In this document: positions 55,192-64,000 of the stretch, in pieces | How positions within the stretch are numbered: the stretch's first letter is position 1 | How the letters are laid out: every line of letters starts with the position of its first letter | Assembly (NCBI RefSeq): GCF_002028405.1 | Contig: NZ_CP020046.1 | Coordinates: 682,001-746,000 of the forward strand | Source of the DNA: Thiomonas intermedia | GTDB taxonomy: Bacteria; Pseudomonadota; Gammaproteobacteria; Burkholderiales; Burkholderiaceae_C | Direction of reading: 5' to 3' | Length of the DNA stretch: 64,000 bases | The notes under the pieces: model-generated | Told to the model about the DNA's origin: nothing | What the model saw: only the letters and a program-made list of their open reading frames with translations | Databases searched by the model: none | Made by a program: the position numbers and the translations under genes

Positions 55192-57078
55192 CTAACCGGC
55201 CGCCGCGTTCGAGGAAGGGGCGATGCACACCCGGTTCCGCCCCAATCGCTTGGCCTGGAGCAGCGCCTGATCGGCCGCCCTGATCAGGGCGGCCGCGTCG
55301 GCATAACCCGCGGCGCCCACGGCAACGCCCACGCTGATCGACAACGGCGGCAGCTCGGCGTGGGGCACGGCAATGGCGGCGCGAATGCGTTCGGCCACGC
55401 GCAGCGCGGCCTCTTCCGTCGTTTGCGGGCAGAGCATCAGAAACTCTTCGCCGCCAACCCTGGCGACAAAATCCATGCCGCGCGACTGCTGGCGCAGCAC
55501 ACGGCCCACGGCGCGCAGGGCCTGATCGCCCACATCATGTCCCAACCGGTCGTTGATGACCTTGAACTCGTCGAGATCGAACATGAGGCAGGCCAGCCCA
55601 TGACCCTCGCTGAGGGCCTGCGCGAAGATGGGCGGCAAGAACGCATCGAGCGCGCGGCGGTTGCCCAGCCCGGTCAACTCGTCGGTGCCTGCAGCCTGCA
55701 GCAACTCGGCATTGCGCTGCTCCAGCGTGCGCAGGGTGCGCAGGCTATGACCCCGCTCGGCCTCGGCAGCAGCCAACACCCGCGTGGCACGCGCGCCGGT
55801 CTGTACTTTGGCAATCAACATCTGCGGCAGAACCGGGGCAAAAAGCACGTCGTTGGCTCCGGCGTCCAGGGCGCTCAGCACCGAGGACTGATCCATGCCG
55901 CGCGACAAGGCCAGCAGATACACCCGCGGCCCCAGCTCCGCGCGCAGACTGCGGCAAAGCGCGACCATCGACGCTCCGTCGGCCCAGTCGAGCACGACGA
56001 CCCGCGAGCCCTGGACCTGCAGAACATCCATCGCATCCGCCGAGGAGGTCGCCTCCACCACCGCGTGTCCCGCCCCTTCGAGCACTTGGCGCAAGCCCGC
56101 GCGCAAGGCCGCGTCGAGCGATACGACCAGCACCTGATCGGCCACCGGATCGTCGAGCAGCAAGGGCGTCGCCAGCGCGCGCCTGAGACGGTCGAACTCG
56201 GCATCGACCTCGGCTTGTTCGAGCTTCATCTCGAACACGGCGGCCATGCTGGCCATGTCCTGTGCGGCACTGGCCAGCACGCCCTGCAAATCGGTCTCGC
56301 TCAGTTCGAGATGCTCGGCAAGTCGGCGCATCAGACTGGCATCGGGCGCCGCGTCATCGGGGCACAGTTGCAGGCTGCGGCTGAGCGCCACGCATTCGGT
56401 CAATTGATCCTCCCGGGTCGACCCGGGAGAGTCCGCCAGGGGCCGGGCGCGCACGGCTTGCGCCAGCACGGACGGAAAGCCCCAGTGGGCCAGCAGCACG
56501 GCACTGGCGTCGCACTGATTGAAGCCGTATCGATCAACCTGCCGCTGCAGCAGGACCTCGGGCGCAGGCCCTGCGGGCGCCGCCACCGAGTCCGTCCCCA
56601 ACCCCACGGCCATGGAGAGTTGCCCCACATCGGCCAGCAGGCCCAGGCTGAACGCCTCGGCACTGGGCATCTTGCCCACCCGGCGAGAGAGATGCTGAAA
56701 CACCAGACCGCGCTGGATGGACGTCATCCAGAACCTTCGCAGATCGAAACCCTCGATGTGAACCGCCTTGCTGGCCTGCATCAACGAGAGGGCAATGGCC
56801 AGCCGTGCGAGACCGCCGGTACCAATACGAAGGACCGCCTCTTCAATGGCGACCGCCGGTCGCATGCCTGCGAAGATGGCCGAGTTGGCCAGCTGGATCA
56901 TGCGCGCTACCAAAGCCAGGTCTTTGCGAGCGATCTGGGCGATATCACGCATACCCATGTCCCGCCGTTCCAGCGCGCGCATGAGCTCAAGCGCCACCGC
57001 GCTGGGCGAAGGCAGGGGGCGGTTCGACCCGGTCAGGGCCTGGAGGATGGCGGCGTCCGGAAGCGGGGAGGCTGGCAT
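55192..57078 (-). CDS. HDOD - receiver-like - GGDEF signalling protein
   Basis: 628 residues. The HDOD domain (about 15-215) has RKDLALVARMIQLANSAIFAG. A receiver-like domain (about 315-430) lacks the usual acidic pair (VVSLDAA) and the conserved Lys-Pro (APVL) but keeps the phospho-Asp position (VVVLDWADG), so it is likely degenerate. The GGDEF domain (about 470-620) has an intact GGEEF site and an RxxD inhibitory site five residues before it (RGMDFVARVGGEEF), predicting an active, product-inhibited diguanylate cyclase. The gene is monocistronic. Confidence 0.9.
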   Translation of the reverse strand: MPASPLPDAAILQALTGSNRPLPSPSAVALELMRALERRDMGMRDIAQIARKDLALVARMIQLANSAIFAGMRPAVAIEEAVLRIGTGGLARLAIALSLMQASKAVHIEGFDLRRFWMTSIQRGLVFQHLSRRVGKMPSAEAFSLGLLADVGQLSMAVGLGTDSVAAPAGPAPEVLLQRQVDRYGFNQCDASAVLLAHWGFPSVLAQAVRARPLADSPGSTREDQLTECVALSRSLQLCPDDAAPDASLMRRLAEHLELSETDLQGVLASAAQDMASMAAVFEMKLEQAEVDAEFDRLRRALATPLLLDDPVADQVLVVSLDAALRAGLRQVLEGAGHAVVEATSSADAMDVLQVQGSRVVVLDWADGASMVALCRSLRAELGPRVYLLALSRGMDQSSVLSALDAGANDVLFAPVLPQMLIAKVQTGARATRVLAAAEAERGHSLRTLRTLEQRNAELLQAAGTDELTGLGNRRALDAFLPPIFAQALSEGHGLACLMFDLDEFKVINDRLGHDVGDQALRAVGRVLRQQSRGMDFVARVGGEEFLMLCPQTTEEAALRVAERIRAAIAVPHAELPPLSISVGVAVGAAGYADAAALIRAADQALLQAKRLGRNRVCIAPSSNAAAG

Positions 57079-57193
57079 GTGAACTTGGGGTCGGGCTTTT
57101 TATTCTGGAATGTCAAGATGTTACCGACTTACCCTCACACCGTCTCTCTGAAGCATCCTCCTGTGTTGTATCGAAGAATCACCGCCGAACGGC

Positions 57194-58180
57194 TCAGCGG
57201 TTGACAGCCTGCATGCCGTCTTCCGTGTAACGCTCGCCACTGGCGGCACCAGGTGGCACCGCCTGATGAATGCGGATGAGGTCGGCCGTGCTCAGCCGCA
57301 CCCGCAGAGCGCCGACGTTCTCCTCCAGATAGCGGCGCCGTTTGGTGCCCGGAATGGCGATCACATCATCGCCCTGGGCCAGCAGCCACGCGAGCGCGAA
57401 TTGCGCTGGCGTGCAGTTCTTGGCTTCGGCCATCTGCCGCACCGTCTCGGCCAGGCGAAGATTGCGCGCAAAGGTCTCGGGCTGAAATCGCGGCGAGCGA
57501 CGGCGCCAGTCGTCTTCGGGCAGATCGTCGAGCGATTTGATCTGCGACGTGAGAAATCCACGTCCCAGCGGGCTGTAGGCGACAAAGGCGATGCCCAGTT
57601 CGCGCACCGTGTCGAGCAGCAGGCCTTCGGGGTCGCGCGACCAGAGCGAATACTCCGATTGCAGGGCCGAGATCGGATGCACGGCATGCGCCCGACGCAG
57701 CGTCGCCGGCGCCGCTTCGGACAGGCCCAGATACCGCACCTTGCCCGCGCGCACCAGATCGGCCATGGCGCCCACGGTCTCCTCGATCGGCACGTTTGGG
57801 TCGACGCGGTGCTGGTAATAGAGGTCGATGACGTCCACGCCCAGGCGTTTCAGGCTGGCCTCGCAGCATGCCCGCACATACTCGGGGCGGCCGTTCACGC
57901 CCAGGAATTCGCCATTCGGCCCGCGCATATTGCCGAATTTGGTGGCCAGAAACACGGTGTCGCGACGTCCGGCAATGGCACGGCCGATTAACGCTTCGTT
58001 ACGCCCTACGCCGTACATATCGGCCGTGTCAAGAAAGTTCACGCCGAGATCGAGTGCGCGGTGAAGGGTGGCGACCGATTCGGCATCGTCGCCCTGTCCG
58101 TAAAATTCGGACATTCCCATGCATCCCAGGCCGAGAGCCGAGACATCCGGCCCGTCAGCGCCCAATTGTCGGTACTGCAT
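57194..58180 (-). CDS. Aldo/keto reductase
   Basis: 328 residues of the AKR13/YajO-type group. The catalytic tetrad is visible as LDTADMYG (Asp, Tyr), FLATKFG (Lys) and YYQHRVDP (His), and the NADPH-binding segment includes [14 protein letters not shown]. It reduces unknown carbonyl substrates in the cytoplasm. It has no obvious functional link to neighbours. Confidence 0.93.
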   Translation of the reverse strand: MQYRQLGADGPDVSALGLGCMGMSEFYGQGDDAESVATLHRALDLGVNFLDTADMYGVGRNEALIGRAIAGRRDTVFLATKFGNMRGPNGEFLGVNGRPEYVRACCEASLKRLGVDVIDLYYQHRVDPNVPIEETVGAMADLVRAGKVRYLGLSEAAPATLRRAHAVHPISALQSEYSLWSRDPEGLLLDTVRELGIAFVAYSPLGRGFLTSQIKSLDDLPEDDWRRRSPRFQPETFARNLRLAETVRQMAEAKNCTPAQFALAWLLAQGDDVIAIPGTKRRRYLEENVGALRVRLSTADLIRIHQAVPPGAASGERYTEDGMQAVNR

Positions 58181-58376
58181 TGCTGTTCCTCCTGCTCACC
58201 CGGCTCACCTGCGGGCATCGAGGCTTAGCCTATCGGTTCATGCGCGTAGGCACTGTTACCGGGGGTAAACCGGAAAAAGTTCACGCCAGTCCGCGTTTCC
58301 GTGGGCTACCTCACGCCGCCGGTGGGGGAACGCTTCCTAAAATCCGCCCCTCCAATCGAGAACCACACGCCCCGTC

Positions 58377-59840
58377 ATGACCGCCCAAACCCTGCACCAG
58401 GACAACCTCGCCGATCTGTTCGAACTCGCGCCGGTTTCGCTGTGGGTGGAGGATTTCAGCGCCCTGCGAGCGTTGTTCGAGCAGTGGCGAGCCCAGGGCG
58501 TCAGTGATCTGCGCGCCTGGCTGCAAGAAGAACCCAGCCGCGTGGCCGAGTGCTCGGCGCGTATCAAGGTGCTGCAGGTCAACCGCCGCACCCTCGAACT
58601 GTTCGAGGCCCGCGACCTGGATCATCTGGTGGCCAATCTCGACCGCGTGTTCCGCGACGACATGCACCGCGAACATCTGGAGGAACTGGTGCAGCTCTGG
58701 AACGGCGCCACCCGCTACAGCAGCCAGACGGTCAACTACACCCTCGGCGAGCGCCGCCTCGACATCCAGCTCAACGCGCATGTCCTGCCTGGCTACGAGG
58801 CAAGCTGGAGCCGCGTGCTGTTCTCGATCGAAGACCTCACCGACCGGCTGCGCGCCGAACGCCGCCTGCACGCCAGCGAGCAATACGCCCGCGGGCTCTT
58901 CGAGCATTCGCCCGTATCGCTGTGGGTGGAAGACTTCAGCGCGGTGCGCAATCTGCTGGAGCTGTTGCGCACGCAGGGCATCACCGACTTCACCACCTTT
59001 CTGCGCGTTCACCCGGAATTCATCGACCGCTGCATGCAGGAGATCCGCGTGCTCGATGTCAACCAGCAAACCCTCGACCTGGTGGGCGCCGCCGACCGGG
59101 CGCATCTGCTGCGTCATCTGCAGCATGTGTTCCGCGACGACATGCGCGTGCCTTTCGCCGATCAGCTCATCGATCTGTGGAACGGCAAGCTCACGCAGCA
59201 GCGCGAGGTCGTCAACTATCACCTCAACGGCCAGCCGATCAATGCTCTCATGCAGTTCGCCGTGATGCCCGGGCATGAGCACGACTGGGCGCTGGTGCTG
59301 GTCTCGCTCACCGACATCACCGCGCGCAAGAAGGCCGAGGCCTATCTCGAATACCTCGGCAATCACGACGTGCTCACCGGTCTGCGCAACCGTACGTTCT
59401 TTGCCGACGAAATCAACCGTCTGGAGCGCAAGGACGCCAGCCCGATCAGCGTCATCATGCTCGACCTCAACGGCCTGAAGTCCGTCAACGACGACCTGGG
59501 CCACGCCGCGGGCGACGGCCTGCTGCGCCGGGCCGGCGAGGTGCTCGGCAAATTGGTGGACAAGCCGCAGGTCGCCGCGCGCGTGGGCGGCGACGAATTC
59601 GTGCTGCTGCTGCCCGATCTCGACGCCGCCGCCACCCGCGCCCTGAGCCAGCACCTGCTCGAACTCGTCGATCTGAACAACCAGTTCCATCAATCCCCCC
59701 GGCTCAGCTTCTCCATGGGCATGGCCACCCGCGCGACTGGCGAGCGCCTGGAAACGGCCATCAACCGCGCCGATCAGCAGATGTACGAGGCCAAACGGTC
59801 GTTCTACGAACAGATCGACTTCAACCGGCGGCAGGGTTAG
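58377..59840 (+). CDS. Double-PAS diguanylate cyclase
   Basis: 487 residues: two tandem PAS-like domains (about 10-160 and 165-320) followed by GGDEF (about 325-480). The PAS copies are internal repeats: APVSLWVEDFSALR and SPVSLWVEDFSAVR open each, and VFRDDM recurs in both. The GGDEF site is intact (ARVGGDEFVLLLPD) but lacks an RxxD inhibitory site. No membrane segment is seen, so the sensor is cytoplasmic. Its stop overlaps the fruR stop by 20 bp (convergent). Confidence 0.92.
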   Translation: MTAQTLHQDNLADLFELAPVSLWVEDFSALRALFEQWRAQGVSDLRAWLQEEPSRVAECSARIKVLQVNRRTLELFEARDLDHLVANLDRVFRDDMHREHLEELVQLWNGATRYSSQTVNYTLGERRLDIQLNAHVLPGYEASWSRVLFSIEDLTDRLRAERRLHASEQYARGLFEHSPVSLWVEDFSAVRNLLELLRTQGITDFTTFLRVHPEFIDRCMQEIRVLDVNQQTLDLVGAADRAHLLRHLQHVFRDDMRVPFADQLIDLWNGKLTQQREVVNYHLNGQPINALMQFAVMPGHEHDWALVLVSLTDITARKKAEAYLEYLGNHDVLTGLRNRTFFADEINRLERKDASPISVIMLDLNGLKSVNDDLGHAAGDGLLRRAGEVLGKLVDKPQVAARVGGDEFVLLLPDLDAAATRALSQHLLELVDLNNQFHQSPRLSFSMGMATRATGERLETAINRADQQMYEAKRSFYEQIDFNRRQG

Positions 59841-60849
59841 GGGGCAACGCCGAACGCGCCCCTCGGTCGGTAGACCCCCGCGCGATGCAGCGCCCGCTGA
59901 GCAGCAGCTTGCGGGCCGGAAGCGCCGGATCTTTCAGACGCGCGGCAAGCAGCATCATGGCGTTGCGGCCGATGGCGTCCACCGGCTGTTCGATCACGGT
60001 CAGACCGGGCTCGACGATCTCGGTCCAGCTCTCGTTGTCGAACCCGGCCACGGCGACCTCGCGCGCCAGCGCCAACCCGGCCTGCCGCACCGCCCTCACC
60101 AGCCCCATGAGCAGCAGGCCATTGCTGGCGATGAGTGCATCGGGGCGGGCCGCTTCGCCCAGCCATTGCAACGCGGCCTGCTCGGCCGCCAGCGCCTGCG
60201 GCGGGACGAACATCGAGCGCGGCTCCAGGCCGAGGCGGAACATGGCCGACACGTAGCCGTCGTGCCGCTCGACGCCGCTGCTGCTGGCGTTGCCGAACAC
60301 GCCGGCAATGTGCCGATAGCCTTGTGCATGCAGATGCTCGACCAGCATGCCGCTCGCGGCCGCGTTGTCGAGCGCCACCGCGTCGTGCCCGCCCCGCGTG
60401 CTGACGCGATCGATCAGCACGAGCGGAAAGCTCCATGGCTGCAGCGCGAGCTGGTCGGCCGTCTGGCGCGTGGGCGCGAAGATCACGCCCGTCACCCGCT
60501 CTTCCTCCATGAGGTTGAGGTACATGGCCTCCTTGTCGGGGTTCTCATCGGTGTTGCACAGAATGACGCGCAGCCCCAAGCGGTAGGCCTCGTCCTCCAC
60601 CGCGCGGCTGACCGCGGTGAAAAAAGGATTGCGGATATCGGCCACGATCAGGCCGATGGTGCCCGAGTCGCGCGAGCGCAGACGCCGGGCCGACAGATTG
60701 GGGCGATAGCCGGTTTCACGAATGGCGGCCTGAATGCGGGCGGTGAGCTCAGGGCTGACCACCGTACTGCCGCTGAGCGCACGCGACACGGTCGCCACCG
60801 AAACGCCGGCCACTCGGGCCACGTCCTTAATGCTGGAGCTGGTAGCCAT
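59821..60849 (-). CDS. fruR: LacI-family fructose operon regulator
   Basis: 342 residues: N-terminal LacI HTH (SIKDVARVAGVSVATVSRALSG) and hinge helix (NLSARRLRSRDS), then a periplasmic-binding-like effector domain. It lies divergent from fruB with 164 bp between them, which supports a role as repressor or activator of the fructose PTS operon. Fructose-1-phosphate as effector is known for FruR/Cra members and is inferred here. Confidence 0.9.
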   Translation of the reverse strand: MATSSSIKDVARVAGVSVATVSRALSGSTVVSPELTARIQAAIRETGYRPNLSARRLRSRDSGTIGLIVADIRNPFFTAVSRAVEDEAYRLGLRVILCNTDENPDKEAMYLNLMEEERVTGVIFAPTRQTADQLALQPWSFPLVLIDRVSTRGGHDAVALDNAAASGMLVEHLHAQGYRHIAGVFGNASSSGVERHDGYVSAMFRLGLEPRSMFVPPQALAAEQAALQWLGEAARPDALIASNGLLLMGLVRAVRQAGLALAREVAVAGFDNESWTEIVEPGLTVIEQPVDAIGRNAMMLLAARLKDPALPARKLLLSGRCIARGSTDRGARSALPPNPAAG

Positions 60850-60992
60850 CTGAAATCGTCATCATTGTTTAAGCGGATTCAAGTCTTGATTTAGGTCCAT
60901 CTTAGCCAAGACTCCAGGAATTTTCCCGGAGCATACGGGTTATTACGCAGAGATCGGCCTTGAAACATCGAATGTAATCGTTATCATTTCAG
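60850..60992. promoter_or_regulatory. fruR-fruB divergent control region with operator-like sites
   Basis: An imperfect dyad at 60971-60988 (AATGTAATCGTTATCATT) lies about 25 bp before the fruB start. The heptamer CTGAAAT occurs at 60850-60856 next to the fruR start and, inverted, at 60986-60992. These may be FruR binding sites allowing control of fruB and of fruR itself. No consensus is available here to confirm this. Confidence 0.35.
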
Positions 60993-61013
60993 CCACAACG
61001 ACAGGAGATGAAG

Positions 61014-63521
61014 ATGGCTGCAACGTCCCCCGAAGACCTGGTGTCCGAAGCGCGCATCCGATTGGGCGCCCATGCTGCAAGCAAGGAGGACGCGATCCGC
61101 GAAGCCTGCCAGCTGCTCAGCGCCGACGGCTGCGTGGCGCCGGGTTTCACCGCCAGCGTGCTCGAGCGCGAAAAAGTGGCCAACACCTTTCTCGGTCACG
61201 GCGTGGCCATCCCCCACGGACTGGGACAGGACCGCAACCTGGTGCTGCGCGACGGCATCGCCATCCTGCAGGTGCCGCAGGGCGTCGAATGGAATCCGGG
61301 CCAGCACGCACGGCTGGTCGTGGCGATCGCAGCCAAGTCCGACAGCCACATCACCCTGCTGCGGCGACTGACCCGCCTGATCCAGGACGACAGCCGCATG
61401 GCCGCGCTGTTCGTCACCACCCAGGCCTCCGATCTGGTTCTGGCGCTGGGCGACGAGGCCGCGCCAGCGCCGGGCACACCGGCCACCGACCTGGCGCACG
61501 CCCTGGACTGGATGCTGCCCTACCCCGCCGGTCTGCACGCGCGTCCGGCCTCGCAGTGGGTCGAGGCGGCGCGGCGTTCCGGCGTGCGGCTGCAGGTGCG
61601 TCACGGCGATGACACCGCCGACGCCCGCAACCTCGTCGGCCTGCTCAGCCTGGGGCTGCGCCAGGGCGACACCCTGCGGCTGTCGGCCGATGGAGAGGGG
61701 GCACAGGAGGCCCTGCAGCGCTTCCGCCAGGTGCTCGACAGCCTCACCGCACAGGAACGCGCCGACGCCGAACGCGCGGCGATGCCCGCCGCACCCATCG
61801 CCGGTGCCTGGGTTCCGCCCGGCGCGCCCGGCGTGGTGCACGGCCTGCCCGCGAGCCCGGGCCTGGCGGTCGGTCGGCTGCACGTGCTGGCGCCCGCCGA
61901 CCTGCAGATTCCCGATCTGCCCGTGCCGCTCGATCAGGGCGCCGACCTGCTGCATCACGCCCTGCTCGTCACCGACCAGCAGCTCGCGGCCCTGGCCGAC
62001 GATACCGCCCGCCGCCTGGGCGAGGCCGAGGCCCGCATCTTCAAGGCCCAGCGCGAACTGCTCAAGGACAGCGACCTCATCACCCTGACCTGCCAGATCC
62101 TGGTCGAAGGCCACGGCGTGGGCTGGTCGTGGAACAACGCCGTGGAACGCATGGCCTGCAGGCTCGCCGCGCTGGGCAACCCGGTGCTCGCCGGGCGCGC
62201 CACCGATCTGCGCGATGTCGGCCGCCGGGTGCTGGCGCAGCTGGAGCCCTCGCTGCAACTCGGCCATCTGCGCGACCTGCCCGAGCAGCCCTGCATCCTC
62301 GTCGCCGACGACCTGACGCCCTCCGACACCGCCGCCATCGACATGAGCCGCGTCGTCGGGCTGGCCATCGCCCAGGGCGGCCCGACCTCGCACACCGCCA
62401 TTCTCGCCCGCACCCTGGGTCTGCCGGCCCTGGTCGGCGCGGGCGGCGCCCTGCTGGCACTGCAAGGCGGCGCGACCGCCGTGCTCGACGGCGTGGGCGG
62501 CAAGCTCTATCTCGACCCCAGCCCGGCCGACCTCGCTTCGGCGCAGGGCTGGATTGCCGCCGAGGCCGGGCGGCGCGCCGCGCAGAAAGCCGAGCGCAGC
62601 CAGCCCGCGCGCCTGAAGGACGGCCACACCGTGGCCATAGGCGCCAACGTGAACCTGCCCAGCCAGGTGCCCATGGCGCTGGACGAAGGCGCCGAAGGCG
62701 TGGGGCTGATGCGCACCGAATTCCTTTTCCTGGAACGCGGCGAGTCGCCCGACGAACACGCCCAGCTCGCCACTTATCGCGGCATGATCGAGGCACTGGG
62801 GCCGCGTCCGCTGATCGTGCGCGCACTCGACATCGGCGGCGACAAGCAGGTGGCCCACCTGCATCTGCCGCAGGAGGCCAACCCCTTTCTCGGCGTGCGC
62901 GGCGCCCGGCTGCTGCTGCGCCGCACCGATCTGCTCGAACCGCAATTGCGCGCGCTTTACCGCGCCGCCAGGGACGGTGGCGATCTGTCCATCATGTTCC
63001 CCATGATCACCAGCGTGGAGGAGGTGCTCGCCCTGCGCGCCGTGTGCGAGCGTCTGCGCGTGGAGCTCAACGCCCCGCGGGTTCCGCTGGGCATCATGAT
63101 CGAGGTGCCGGCCGCTGCCCTTCAGGCCGATGCGCTCGCCGCCCATGTGGACTTTTTCTCCATCGGCACCAACGACCTCACCCAGTACGTCCTGGCCATG
63201 GACCGGCAGAACCCCGACCTCGCCCCCCTGGCCGACAGCCTGCACCCCGCCGTGCTCCGCCTCATCCGCACCACGGTGGAAGGCGCGGCGCGGCACGGCC
63301 GCTGGGTCGGCGTCTGCGGTGGCCTGGCGGGCGACCCCTTCGGCGCGGCGCTGCTCACCGGCCTGGGGGTGGATGAACTGTCGATGACGCCCCGCGACAT
63401 TCCCGCCGTGAAAGCCCGACTGCGAAGCAGCACCCTGGCGGAGCTGCGCCTGCTGGCCGAACGCGCGCTGGCCGCATCGTCGGCCCAGGCGGTGCGCGCG
63501 CTGTCGGTGGAGGCCGCATGA
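61014..63521 (+). CDS. fruB: Fructose PTS multiphosphoryl transfer protein (EIIA-HPr-EI)
   Basis: 835 residues with three fused PTS parts. EIIA-Fru (about 1-145) has the phospho-His in GHGVAIPHGLG. HPr/FPr (about 165-250) has LHARPASQWVEAARRSG. Enzyme I (about 275-835) has the phospho-His in GGPTSHTAILAR and the PEP-binding motifs LMRTEFLFLERG, FSIGTNDLTQYVLAMDR and VCGGLAGDP. It passes phosphate from PEP to the FruA permease. ATG 61014 is chosen as AGGAG sits 6 nt upstream; an ATG at 61008 directly abuts it. Confidence 0.95.
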   Translation: MAATSPEDLVSEARIRLGAHAASKEDAIREACQLLSADGCVAPGFTASVLEREKVANTFLGHGVAIPHGLGQDRNLVLRDGIAILQVPQGVEWNPGQHARLVVAIAAKSDSHITLLRRLTRLIQDDSRMAALFVTTQASDLVLALGDEAAPAPGTPATDLAHALDWMLPYPAGLHARPASQWVEAARRSGVRLQVRHGDDTADARNLVGLLSLGLRQGDTLRLSADGEGAQEALQRFRQVLDSLTAQERADAERAAMPAAPIAGAWVPPGAPGVVHGLPASPGLAVGRLHVLAPADLQIPDLPVPLDQGADLLHHALLVTDQQLAALADDTARRLGEAEARIFKAQRELLKDSDLITLTCQILVEGHGVGWSWNNAVERMACRLAALGNPVLAGRATDLRDVGRRVLAQLEPSLQLGHLRDLPEQPCILVADDLTPSDTAAIDMSRVVGLAIAQGGPTSHTAILARTLGLPALVGAGGALLALQGGATAVLDGVGGKLYLDPSPADLASAQGWIAAEAGRRAAQKAERSQPARLKDGHTVAIGANVNLPSQVPMALDEGAEGVGLMRTEFLFLERGESPDEHAQLATYRGMIEALGPRPLIVRALDIGGDKQVAHLHLPQEANPFLGVRGARLLLRRTDLLEPQLRALYRAARDGGDLSIMFPMITSVEEVLALRAVCERLRVELNAPRVPLGIMIEVPAAALQADALAAHVDFFSIGTNDLTQYVLAMDRQNPDLAPLADSLHPAVLRLIRTTVEGAARHGRWVGVCGGLAGDPFGAALLTGLGVDELSMTPRDIPAVKARLRSSTLAELRLLAERALAASSAQAVRALSVEAA

Positions 63522-64000
63522 ACACCGCGGCCTCGCCGGTCATCACCGTCACGCTCAACCCTGCGATCGACGAAACCATTTTTCTCGACGCGCTGCATCC
63601 CGGCCAGGTGCATCGCGCCCGCACGGCGCAGTTCGACGCCGGCGGCAAAGGCGTGATGGTGGCGGGTTGTCTGGCCGATTGGGGGCAGGCCGTGACCGCC
63701 ACCGGATTGCTGGGCGAAGGCAATGACGCGGTGTTCAAGGCCCTGTTTGCGGCCAAGGGCATCACCGATGCCTTCAGCCGCCATCCGGGCCTGACCCGCA
63801 CCAATATCAAGCTGGTCGATCCTCACGAGACCACCGACATCAACCTGCCCGGCGCCGAGGCCCCCGCCGCCTTGCTGCAAGCCGTTGAGCACCAGGTGCT
63901 GCACCGCGCCGACGCGCAGAGCCCGGTGGTGCTGGCGGGCAGCCTGCCCGCCGGGTTTCCCGCCGACACCTATGCCGCACTGATCAGCAGGCTCGGCGCG
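63518..64000 (+). CDS. fruK: 1-phosphofructokinase, partial (cut at window end)
   Basis: The first 161 codons of a PfkB-family kinase. TVTLNPAIDETIFLDALHPGQVHRARTAQFDAGGKGVMVAGCLADWG is typical of FruK/LacC enzymes. It converts fructose-1-phosphate to fructose-1,6-bisphosphate. The ATG overlaps the fruB stop by 4 nt (ATGA). The ATP-binding C-terminus and presumably fruA lie beyond the window. Confidence 0.92.
   Translation, partial: MNTAASPVITVTLNPAIDETIFLDALHPGQVHRARTAQFDAGGKGVMVAGCLADWGQAVTATGLLGEGNDAVFKALFAAKGITDAFSRHPGLTRTNIKLVDPHETTDINLPGAEAPAALLQAVEHQVLHRADAQSPVVLAGSLPAGFPADTYAALISRLGA

Noticed and set aside
55360-57204. A 614-codon plus-strand frame opposite the HDOD-GGDEF gene
   Set aside because: His/Gln/Arg-rich shadow of a gene with clear domains.
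58311-59693. A 460-codon minus-strand frame opposite the PAS-GGDEF gene
   Set aside because: Antisense shadow; the repeats in it merely mirror the duplicated PAS domains.
60984-63296. A 770-codon minus-strand open frame opposite fruB
   Set aside because: It mirrors a clear three-domain PTS gene in high-GC DNA and has no recognisable domain; a frame shadow.

Overview
The window looks like a chromosomal segment of a high-GC betaproteobacterium of the order Burkholderiales, possibly close to Thiomonas. This is inferred from gene order, such as lysC-tilS-accA-glycosylase-cysS, surE-pcm-nlpD-rpoS, ilvB-ilvH-ilvC-psd-pssA and an ECF sigma/DUF3619/DUF3106/RDD cluster. No rRNA or species marker is present, so the genus is a guess.

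Region 1 (1 to about 10,890) is accessory DNA next to a tRNA-Ser(GCU) gene. Bases 1-695 hold the edge of a separate element: an excisionase-type HTH gene, a partial gene and a long non-coding stretch. Bases about 696-10,884 are read here as one compact satellite-like integrated element. All its genes lie on the minus strand. They are a P4-type integrase beside the tRNA, three small overlapping unknown genes, an AlpA-type regulator, another small gene, a Toprim primase, a DUF927 ATPase, a small gene and a lone HK97-fold major capsid protein. The element carries two clusters of an 8-bp iteron (TGAGGACA / TGTCCTCA), one near each end and in opposite orientation. It also has GATGCCCC(C)A repeats near both ends that look like integrase arm sites. 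The capsid gene has its own sigma70-like promoter overlapping a small dyad, and an array of hairpins follows it. An IS256-family element (5714-7136) with an 8-bp target duplication splits the Toprim gene. Removing it restores one continuous frame of 311 codons, so the replication module is probably broken now. No portal, terminase, protease or tail gene is present.

Region 2 (11,056-21,258) is core chromosome. It encodes aspartokinase, tRNA-Ile lysidine synthetase, acetyl-CoA carboxylase alpha, a DNA glycosylase and cysteinyl-tRNA synthetase on the minus strand. A plus-strand run follows with a TPR protein, an L,D-transpeptidase, two cyclophilins and LpxH.

Region 3 (21,415-29,042) is a type IV pilus minor-pilin cluster: GspH/FimT-like, PilV, PilW, PilX, PilY1, PilE-like and a second GspH/FimT-like. 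It builds the pilus tip and priming complex. A gene-free stretch of about 650 bp follows.

Region 4 (29,695-44,908) holds lysS, a PfkB kinase, a Bax-inhibitor-1 family membrane protein, rlmD, a DEDDy exonuclease, rpoS-nlpD-pcm-surE, three tRNAs (Leu, Cys, Gly), pssA-psd for phosphatidylethanolamine synthesis, and ilvC-ilvH-ilvB for branched-chain amino acids.

Region 5 (45,242-58,180) holds an ECF sigma factor operon with likely envelope functions, a PAP2 phosphatase, a divergent EamA transporter/LysR pair, two tandem near-identical TRAP-type binding proteins without permease genes, pmbA, darP, mogA, an HDOD-receiver-GGDEF protein and an aldo/keto reductase.

Region 6 (58,377-64,000) holds a double-PAS diguanylate cyclase and a fructose PTS locus: fruR divergent from fruB-fruK, with fruK cut by the window end.
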